A stretch of DNA of 29,922 nucleotides, from assembly GCA_038750655.1 (NCBI GenBank), contig JBCDGZ010000100.1, positions 1-29,922 on the forward strand. Direction: 5' to 3'. The stretch comes from JBCDGZ01 sp038750655. GTDB lineage: Bacteria > Bacteroidota > Bacteroidia > Chitinophagales > Saprospiraceae. A program made the position numbers and the translations under genes. Every line of letters starts with the position of its first letter. Position 1 is the stretch's first letter. The notes below the pieces were generated by a model. That model was given only the letters and a program-made list of their open reading frames with translations, was not told where the DNA came from and did not search any database. Below are positions 23,986 through 29,922 of the stretch, piece by piece.

Positions 23986-25728
23986 TTACAGTTTTACAAA
24001 TTTTGCAAGCTGCTGCTGACCATCTTGCTCCACTTTGATGAAATACAGTCCACTTTGCAGGGCCTGGATATTGATTTGATTTTGTTCGATTGTCCAGCCC
24101 TTGACGGCCTTGCCGGAGAGGTCGAAAATTTGCAGTGGTTCCCTTGGTATCGTTCCGTTTTTGAATTGGAGGTAGTTGTGGGCTGGATTGGGGAATAGGG
24201 ACAGCGGGTTGGCCTGTTGAGGCGCTGGGCTAGTGCTGACCGTCTGCCGCTCTGCGATTTCAAGTTTGATGAGCGCATTGCCGCCGGGGAAATAGATATT
24301 CCCCTCTTCATCGATGATATTATTATTTCCGGCGTCGTAGAACGGATCGTCGAAGAAGGTACCTTCGGGGCCGAGGAGGAGGCGCAGGACGATTTCGCCG
24401 GTCTGCCAATCCAGGCCGTAGTAATAGTAATTGCAATCGCTTTCTTTACCGCTACCGTAGACCAAGTCTGCGCCTTCAGAGTAGGTCAGTACGCCGTTCA
24501 TATTGATGGAATCGTTGGCCCAAGCGATATTGAATTCATTATTGAGGGTATCCCAGCTGATTTTTTGTACGCCTTTTTCGTTTTCACAATCATAGCCCAG
24601 GAAGCCGTTGTATTGAGCGATGGCGATGTCGTAGCCGAAGGCGGTGGGGGAGTTTTCGATGGACTGGAAAGCGTCGTCGAAGGTTTCGGCGAAGGGGATG
24701 CGGATGGAGTCGGCGAAATGGATGTCCATGCCGGGGCGGCCGGTCCAGCCTGCGGGGAGTTCTCGCCAGAAAGCGAGGAGGTTATTTTTAGCGTGGCCAT
24801 CGGACATGACGACCAGCTTGTCGTTGCCGGGGCCCCAGCCGAGCAGGGTAGGGGTGGTGCCGCTGCCTTCGGCGAAGGTACCCGTAGGGCCGTCGTTGAC
24901 AAAGTCATAAGGGGCCTCCCAGGCTATGGAAAGATCGCTGCCGTTCCAGTCGAATCGGATCAATCGTTTATTGGTCGTGACGTAAAAGGAATTATTTTCG
25001 TCAATCGGAAAGGCATTGTGATTGGTAATTTCGTCCGCCGTGGTGGCGTAGCGAAGCGTATCCAATAGCTCAAAATCCTGGCTGATAACTCCAACGGTAC
25101 CGTAGCTTTCTTCTTCATTATTATCACTGTGGAAAACGATATGGCCATCGTAACTAATGGTATAATGCTGCACCCGATTGATGTCATAATCACCAAAATC
25201 GAAGGTGTCAAGCACGACAATGTCTGAATAGGGATCATCGGTGTCTTCATCGCTCAGCTTGAATAAGCGGGTGCTCTCTCCTTCGGCCGGATCGTATTTA
25301 GGGTCGTAAGTGTACCAGATTTTATCGTTGGTCAACAAAAAATTCCAACCAAAAGAGGTAAAGACGTCAAAGTCGATCCTTAGGCTATCGATGGTAATGA
25401 TTTGCTCGCCATCATCAATAAACTTAAATACGAACGAAGAATTAGAGTACAGCAGTACCCGCTCGCCATTAGGGTATTGGTCGGAGAGGTAGACCCAGGG
25501 AGAGGTGCCGCCTCGAATATTGGTCTTAGACTTTATAATCAGGCTATCGCCGGGAAGCGGGCCTGTGATACAGCTCGACGCCTGCGCATAGTTGTTGCGA
25601 TGGAAGAGGGGCCAAGGGGTATCCGCCAAATAAGGATTCGAAGGAGGGTCGCTGGGGCAAAAGCTGGTTTGAGCTTTGGGGGGAATGATAACTGCGAGGA
25701 GCAGTAAGAACGTAATTAGGGGCTTCAT
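23986..25728 (-). CDS. Secreted protein with T9SS sorting domain, beta-propeller-like
   Basis: A 580-residue secreted protein. The signal peptide (residues 1-20) ends PPKAQ. The body has repeated Asp/Gly-rich strand-turn units (for example ITIDSLRIDFD, VISQDFELLDTLR, KLVVMSDGHAKNNL), suggesting a propeller-like fold; I cannot assign an enzyme activity. Cys pairs are scattered. The C-terminal 75 residues are a T9SS type A domain (LFPNPAHN, LQSGLYFIKV, AKFVKL). An upstream Met at 25764 is possible, but 25728 begins a normal signal peptide. Codons in the middle are C-ending. Confidence 0.88.
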   Translation of the reverse strand: MKPLITFLLLLAVIIPPKAQTSFCPSDPPSNPYLADTPWPLFHRNNYAQASSCITGPLPGDSLIIKSKTNIRGGTSPWVYLSDQYPNGERVLLYSNSSFVFKFIDDGEQIITIDSLRIDFDVFTSFGWNFLLTNDKIWYTYDPKYDPAEGESTRLFKLSDEDTDDPYSDIVVLDTFDFGDYDINRVQHYTISYDGHIVFHSDNNEEESYGTVGVISQDFELLDTLRYATTADEITNHNAFPIDENNSFYVTTNKRLIRFDWNGSDLSIAWEAPYDFVNDGPTGTFAEGSGTTPTLLGWGPGNDKLVVMSDGHAKNNLLAFWRELPAGWTGRPGMDIHFADSIRIPFAETFDDAFQSIENSPTAFGYDIAIAQYNGFLGYDCENEKGVQKISWDTLNNEFNIAWANDSINMNGVLTYSEGADLVYGSGKESDCNYYYYGLDWQTGEIVLRLLLGPEGTFFDDPFYDAGNNNIIDEEGNIYFPGGNALIKLEIAERQTVSTSPAPQQANPLSLFPNPAHNYLQFKNGTIPREPLQIFDLSGKAVKGWTIEQNQINIQALQSGLYFIKVEQDGQQQLAKFVKL

Positions 25729-25854
25729 GATGATTACTTTATGATGTATGCGATAGACGTACAAATTACAGAAATGTATCTTCTGCTCTCAGCATTTAAC
25801 AAAATTTAACCTTCAATAACAAATTGATAATTTTGCATCGCATCAGATGACTCC

Positions 25855-25899
25855 AAAAACGTGGAGGGGACAGGCCGACCATTATATCAACCTGCCCCC
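25855..25899 (-). terminator. Likely terminator after the pirin gene
   Basis: On the minus strand GGGGGCAGG (25899-25891) pairs with CCTGTCCCC (25874-25866), one G-U pair, with TTTTT a few bases beyond. It begins 24 bases after the pirin stop at 25923. Confidence 0.6.
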
Positions 25900-25922
25900 C
25901 TTGTTAAGCCTTCACCACTAAT

Positions 25923-26798
25923 TTATACACCCATAGGTACTTCCATCAGCAGAATCTCTGCCTTTGCTGATTGCGCTTTGATGTTAATCTGCGCAGTGTT
26001 CCAGATGCCCATTCCATCGCGGCTGCTCAGGGGCTGCCCTTCGATGCTAATGTCGCCATTCAATACAAAGGCGTATACGCCATTGCCGGGCTTCTTGACC
26101 TTATAATTGGTGACAAACCCTTTTTCCAGACTACCCAGGTGGAACCAAGCATCCTGATGAATCCATACCCCTGCGTCATTGGGATTGGGAGAAAGAATCT
26201 GCTGTAATTTATTATGTCGATCTTCCGCTTTCAAGCTGATCTGATCGTAGCGAGGCTTAACGTTGCGCTTATTGGGGAAGACCCAAATTTGCAGAAACTT
26301 TACCTGGCTGTTTTTATTCTTGTTGTATTCACTATGGGTAATGCCGGAGCCTGCGCTCATAGCCTGCACATCGCCGTTTTTGATCACCGCAAGGTTACCC
26401 ATGCTGTCCTTATGTTCCAGGTCTCCCTCCAGGGGGATACTGATGATTTCCATATTATCGTGGGGGTGTGTGCCGAAGCCCCGGCCCGCCGCGACGGTAT
26501 CGTCATTGAGTACCCGCAGTACACCGAAGTGCATCCGCTCGGGGTTATAATAGTTTGCAAAACTGAAAGTGTGGTAAGAATTGAGCCAACCGTGGTTAGC
26601 GTGTCCTCTGGTCTCTGCTTTATGCAAAACGGTATTTGCCATGATATTTGATTTAGTGTTAGGAATATGGTTAAATCCGATGGGGTCGAGTGTTCTCAAC
26701 TCATCGATATCGTTATTGACGACATTTGCCATGCTCTTGGTAGAAGCAAAAATGGCGGTGCCGAGGAGTCCTTTTCTGATGAAGTCTTTTCTATTCAT
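25923..26798 (-). CDS. Pirin-family protein with N-terminal extension
   Basis: A 291-residue bicupin of the pirin family; some members act as quercetin dioxygenases, others as metal-dependent regulators. The pirin core starts at residue 53 (MANTVLHKAETRG). Metal ligands are seen in GTHPHDNME (two His) and SGITHSEYN (His and Glu). The 52-residue extension begins MNRKDFIRKGLLGTAIFA, a twin-arginine-like leader with Arg-Lys instead of Arg-Arg, so export is possible. The start at 26798 is supported by a perfect -7 element 35 bases upstream; the cytoplasmic alternative starts at 26642. Further upstream in-frame codons look non-coding. Confidence 0.88.
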   Translation of the reverse strand: MNRKDFIRKGLLGTAIFASTKSMANVVNNDIDELRTLDPIGFNHIPNTKSNIMANTVLHKAETRGHANHGWLNSYHTFSFANYYNPERMHFGVLRVLNDDTVAAGRGFGTHPHDNMEIISIPLEGDLEHKDSMGNLAVIKNGDVQAMSAGSGITHSEYNKNKNSQVKFLQIWVFPNKRNVKPRYDQISLKAEDRHNKLQQILSPNPNDAGVWIHQDAWFHLGSLEKGFVTNYKVKKPGNGVYAFVLNGDISIEGQPLSSRDGMGIWNTAQINIKAQSAKAEILLMEVPMGV

Positions 26799-26833
26799 TG
26801 TCGCAGGTTTTAGATGATGAATCATTGTTGATA

Positions 26834-26841
26834 CAAAGATA
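26834..26841 (-). promoter_or_regulatory. -7 promoter element for the pirin gene
   Basis: On the minus strand TATCTTTG matches TAnnTTTG exactly, 36 bases upstream of the ATG at 26798. No clear -33 TTTG was found. It favours the long pirin start. Confidence 0.55.
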
Positions 26842-26994
26842 AGGGGGATAGGAGAGGGGATGCATTGAACTAGATTAAGAAGTTGGGCGCCTTTGGCATT
26901 TTGGATAAAGTCGACAGGGGGAGACCTTAAGGTTGGAATATTTTTGTCGCTTTGGCTGAAGATGAGGGGGGTACGGCTCGTTCTTATAAACAAG

Positions 26995-27025
26995 CAGTAT
27001 TGCCAGCAAAGAGCCGACAATACTG
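26995..27025. repeat. Inverted repeat downstream of the lipoprotein gene
   Basis: CAGTATTG (26995-27002) and CAATACTG (27018-27025) are perfect 8-bp arms with a 15-base loop. Flanking TAAAC/GTTTA bases add a further partial pairing. It is the best candidate for ending the receptor-lipoprotein transcript. Confidence 0.5.
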
Positions 27026-27110
27026 TTTAGCGTGTTATTTAATGGCAGTGGTGTTTTTTTAGATTACTTTGGTCTGCCCTAGCCTTTTTGAGTAAAGGCG
27101 TTTTTGAAAT

Positions 27111-27731
27111 TTACTGGATGTTCAGGACAAACTCTAGATCGAAGTCTGAGTCTCCATCATTTGCACCTGAGGTAGAAGTCTTTTCACCAGGCTGGTGTTG
27201 CAGTCTTGCGGTAAATGTACCTGCATTGAGGGCGGTTCCAGAAGTGGTCCAAGTAGTGGTGTAACCCAGTGGGTTTCCATTACCATCCATGTCACCGTAA
27301 TTAATCGGATCAGATGCAGTGTCAATGTTGCCATTTCCAGTAGGGCTAGCAAAAGCTCCATCTGAGAAGCTGTAGAAGAATTGGTGTTCGTCATCTTCGT
27401 CTTGAATCTCTGCTCCAATATCTTCCCCTGGTGTTTCCAGGTTATTGAGGATTTCATAGGTCAGAGTGTAGGTCTTATTGACATCAAGATCAATAGATCC
27501 CAAAATCTGTAATTCTTGAACTCCCATACCATCAGGGTCTTGTGCGCTGGCTTCAACGACGTCATTAGCATCCATAGTGTTCGTGAAGATGAGCTTCACA
27601 TCCGTGATAACCTCTAGTTCATTTTCTGGCTCAGGAGCTTCATCATCGTCACCACAACCAGTAGTAAATAAGACACCTACAGCAAGTAAGGTGAATAGGC
27701 TGTACTTTTTTAGATAATCTAGAAATTTCAT
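27111..27731 (-). CDS. Acidic lipoprotein paired with the TonB receptor
   Basis: A 206-residue lipoprotein: leader residues 1-25 with lipobox FTTGC and an acidic GDDDEAPEP after the Cys. The mature part is beta-rich and very acidic, with ITDVKLIFTNT, TYTLTYEILNNLETPGEDIG, EIQDEDDEHQFFYSF, GDMDGNGNPLGYTTTW and ARLQHQPGEK. This pattern matches a Bacteroidota lipoprotein family found directly after TonB receptors, sometimes annotated as a type 1 periplasmic-binding fold; no function is established to my knowledge. It starts two bases after the receptor's stop, so it is probably translationally coupled and may bind cargo or metal at the outer membrane. Confidence 0.85.
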   Translation of the reverse strand: MKFLDYLKKYSLFTLLAVGVLFTTGCGDDDEAPEPENELEVITDVKLIFTNTMDANDVVEASAQDPDGMGVQELQILGSIDLDVNKTYTLTYEILNNLETPGEDIGAEIQDEDDEHQFFYSFSDGAFASPTGNGNIDTASDPINYGDMDGNGNPLGYTTTWTTSGTALNAGTFTARLQHQPGEKTSTSGANDGDSDFDLEFVLNIQ

Positions 27732-27733
27732 TT

Positions 27734-29922
27734 TTAAGTTGATTTAGAATTAAATGTATAATTAATAGTGAAAAGTATATTTATGCCAGGCTCATCGGCG
27801 AAATACCGCATCTCATTGAGGTAATTTCGATAGCTGGTATTGAGTAAGTTTTGAACAGACAAATTGGTGTCAAACTTTCCGAACTTCAAGCGCCAGGCAA
27901 CATCCAACAGAAAGTATCCCTCTGGTGCATCCCTAAAGTCAAATATTTCTGATTCGGGTGTAATAATGACCGTACGCTCTATTAGTTCCTCTGGTCGAAC
28001 TGTTCTTGGCGCTTGAAATTGCTGGAAAGTATAGCTCGGTTTAATCGAAATCCGAGAAGATTCTGCCTTCCATAGCGCACCCATATCCCAGTCCAACTGG
28101 TAACTTGTGGTGAGAGGAGGCTGATTAATAAGCGGTTCATTCTTTTCTATATTGCCAGCCCACAAATAGCTGATATTAAATGTTCCTTCTACGGCACTTG
28201 ACCATTCTCTTTGCCAGGATAAGTCGGTCCCAACGAACAAAGCATCTTGTTGGTCGTGTATGAAAACGGGCATAGGGCCTCTAACGGTTCCAATAACGGC
28301 CAGGGGCCGATCGAATATGAAGTTTTCGATGTAGTGGGTGTAGACAGTAACGTTGAAGGTATTTTCTCTCTTCTGCAATTGCCACTCGTTGATCCACTTG
28401 TAGCCTCTTTCGGGTGAAATTTCACTTTCACTCATTTTCGTTACCCTATCCGTTCTGAGCTGATCATCTTCGTTGGTATAGTAGCGCAGCAGGCCAAAAG
28501 AAGTCTTGAAGCCGTGTTGCCCAAAGCTGTACAACTCGGCCATATTAGGCGTCCGCCAGGCCGTTCCAAAGTTAGTTCTGAAAGTTGCATTTTCAGAAAT
28601 CCTGTGAATATATCCAAAGGAAGAGGTAACATTAGTAAACCTAAATTCATCGGTGAATATATCCTGGTTGGTCTCTCTTCCTCGTACATTATTGTATTCG
28701 TGATCCAGGCGAACACCGATTTCAAGGGTTCCCCGGTTCGTCTTAAAGCTTTCGATGGCAAAGGCACTGTAGCGAGTCGTATTATAATTAGGAATAAAGG
28801 GGGTCGTACCCGTTCCTGGATTATTGTCATTGTTTTGGGTGAAGGCTTGCAAGCCAATCAAACCGTCGAGGCCAAACCAAGCTGGGTGTTTCCATTCCAG
28901 TTGATAATCATTAGTAATCAGGTCCAGATCGATGATGGGAAGCTCTGCATTTCTCCTTACATCAAACTCTTCTCTCTGGTTGAGCTGACTGCCAACTCTA
29001 AAGGTCAGCTTTGCATCATTGGCGTACCACCAGTTGACTTCCACCTTACCAAGATGATGCTGCGCCAGCTGACTTGGCTGATTGATGTCGTAAGAGAAAG
29101 ACCTAATAATAGTCGGTTCATCAGAGTTGATGGCTTTGACAAAAGCATTACCGCTATTGGCAATCGATGATCTCAGAAGTGCTAAATTTTGGTTCAGGTA
29201 GCTATAGTGCACCTTAAAGTCTAGCTTATCCAGATTGTAGCGAAAGCCGGTGTTGAAGGATATTTCCTCTTTTCCCGTATTGGTCAGGGAGTAGTCAGGA
29301 GCGAATTGATCTCCAATTCGAGTATAATTAGCTCCCAGGTAATAGCTCCAGTTTTCTTTTCCTCGGTTGACCTTGGCGTTAGCGAAGTAGCCCCTTCCAT
29401 TGGTTTGGAACCCCGTACCAGCTTGTAGCTTCACGGGCTGATTGAGGCGGAGTGGATCAGCCTCTACGATGATAGCGCCTCCCAGGGCCTCTGGCCCGTA
29501 GCGAACACCAGCTGCCCCCTTCAATACGGTCACGCTATTGGCTGTTGACACATCGATTTCCGGCGCATGATCTGTCCCCCAGTTCTGAAATCCATGTTTG
29601 ATGCCATTATTAAGAATGAGCACCCGGTTGCCGTACAAGCCGTGTATCACGGGGAGTTGGATATTATTTCCAGTAGAGGTAAAGGTTACTCCTTTTATAG
29701 CAGATAAGGCAGATGCTAAGGATTGACTGGGGTCAGATAGCAATAAATCTTTATTAAGGGTTTCTTGAGCAATCGACGCGGTACCCTCTTCTTTGACCTT
29801 ACCCGCCACTATAGTAACAGCTTCTAAAGCACTCACCTCCTTTTTAAGAAAGATTCGAAAGTCCGGATCATTTTGATAGTGGTGGTGGCAGGTCGTATCG
29901 CAATAGCCCAAACAAGAAACGA
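27734..29922 (-). CDS. TonB-dependent receptor, partial at window end, Cys/His-rich N-terminal part
   Basis: An outer-membrane transporter missing its N-terminus, since the frame stays open to the end of the window without a convincing ATG. The first visible residues, VSCLGYCDTTCHHHYQND, look like the end of a carboxypeptidase-regulatory-like domain with a CxxxCHHH cluster that could bind a transition metal. The plug has SALSAIKGVTF, LPVIHGLYGNRVLILNNG, WGTDHAPEID and VTVLKGAAGVRYGPEALGG. The barrel follows, ending NLLNTSYRNYLNEMRYFADE and FTINYTFNSKST. The Asp-His-rich plug loop recalls metal-transporting receptors. It is in an operon with the lipoprotein two bases downstream. Zinc or another metal as substrate is inference. 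Confidence 0.88.
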   Translation of the reverse strand, partial: VSCLGYCDTTCHHHYQNDPDFRIFLKKEVSALEAVTIVAGKVKEEGTASIAQETLNKDLLLSDPSQSLASALSAIKGVTFTSTGNNIQLPVIHGLYGNRVLILNNGIKHGFQNWGTDHAPEIDVSTANSVTVLKGAAGVRYGPEALGGAIIVEADPLRLNQPVKLQAGTGFQTNGRGYFANAKVNRGKENWSYYLGANYTRIGDQFAPDYSLTNTGKEEISFNTGFRYNLDKLDFKVHYSYLNQNLALLRSSIANSGNAFVKAINSDEPTIIRSFSYDINQPSQLAQHHLGKVEVNWWYANDAKLTFRVGSQLNQREEFDVRRNAELPIIDLDLITNDYQLEWKHPAWFGLDGLIGLQAFTQNNDNNPGTGTTPFIPNYNTTRYSAFAIESFKTNRGTLEIGVRLDHEYNNVRGRETNQDIFTDEFRFTNVTSSFGYIHRISENATFRTNFGTAWRTPNMAELYSFGQHGFKTSFGLLRYYTNEDDQLRTDRVTKMSESEISPERGYKWINEWQLQKRENTFNVTVYTHYIENFIFDRPLAVIGTVRGPMPVFIHDQQDALFVGTDLSWQREWSSAVEGTFNISYLWAGNIEKNEPLINQPPLTTSYQLDWDMGALWKAESSRISIKPSYTFQQFQAPRTVRPEELIERTVIITPESEIFDFRDAPEGYFLLDVAWRLKFGKFDTNLSVQNLLNTSYRNYLNEMRYFADEPGINILFTINYTFNSKST

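Larger units (their letters stand above)
26799..27110. other. 312-base intergenic region
   Basis: It contains the pirin promoter and the inverted repeat at 26995-27025. A second small hairpin, GCCTTT (27082-27087) with AAAGGC (27094-27099), has a T run (27101-27105) on the plus strand only. I see no gene in it. Confidence 0.45.

Noticed and set aside
24217..25068. 283-codon plus-strand frame antisense to the T9SS protein gene
   Set aside because: The opposite strand has a signal peptide and sorting domain; this frame has neither start context nor domains.
26799..27020. Upstream extension of the pirin frame to 27020
   Set aside because: A perfect -7 promoter element lies inside it and the encoded residues show no family similarity.

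Overview
The window looks like chromosomal DNA from a member of the Bacteroidota, most likely a Saprospiria-type marine or environmental bacterium (inference). The evidence is three secreted proteins ending in type IX secretion (T9SS) sorting domains, two TonB-dependent receptors plus a related outer-membrane beta-barrel protein, a TonB-family energy transducer, a LytS/LytTR two-component pair, an orphan 800-residue FtsX/MacB-type permease, and the Bacteroidota -7 promoter motif (TAnnTTTG) upstream of several genes. I saw no rRNA, tRNA, CRISPR array, insertion sequence or phage genes.

Layout. 1-4.0 kb: a large T9SS-secreted protein with a strong terminator, then a convergent TonB-like protein. 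4.1-6.2 kb (minus strand): a zeta-toxin-like kinase overlapping a 72-residue partner, a sterol-desaturase-family membrane hydroxylase and a small DUF2147-type secreted protein. 6.2-8.5 kb: a methyltransferase, a 400-bp non-coding stretch with repeats, and a metallophosphoesterase-like lipoprotein. 8.5-13 kb: a TonB-dependent receptor, then a minus-strand run of FAD oxidoreductase, two-TM potassium channel and GNAT acetyltransferase. 13.1-14.5 kb: a T9SS-sorted esterase. 14.5-20.2 kb (minus strand): sensor kinase, LytTR regulator, FtsX permease and an AAA+ ATPase of the type found with contractile injection systems. 20.2-22.9 kb: an intergenic region with three helically phased direct repeats, then a divergent outer-membrane beta-barrel protein. 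22.9-24 kb: a decayed DUF2834-type gene, a small GNAT and a GC-rich repeat. 24-27 kb: a T9SS-sorted protein and a pirin with an unusual N-terminal extension. 27.1-29.9 kb: a lipoprotein translationally linked to a TonB-dependent receptor that runs off the window and carries a Cys/His-rich segment, suggestive of a metal-uptake pair.

How the genes may work together. The TonB-like protein could energise the receptors. The LytS/LytTR pair probably controls itself and possibly the divergent outer-membrane protein through the repeats between them. Most of the window is ordinary accessory envelope biology. The best candidates for something undescribed are the kinase/small-protein pair, the AAA+ protein with a changed Walker A motif, the phased repeats, and the Cys/His-rich receptor with its acidic lipoprotein.
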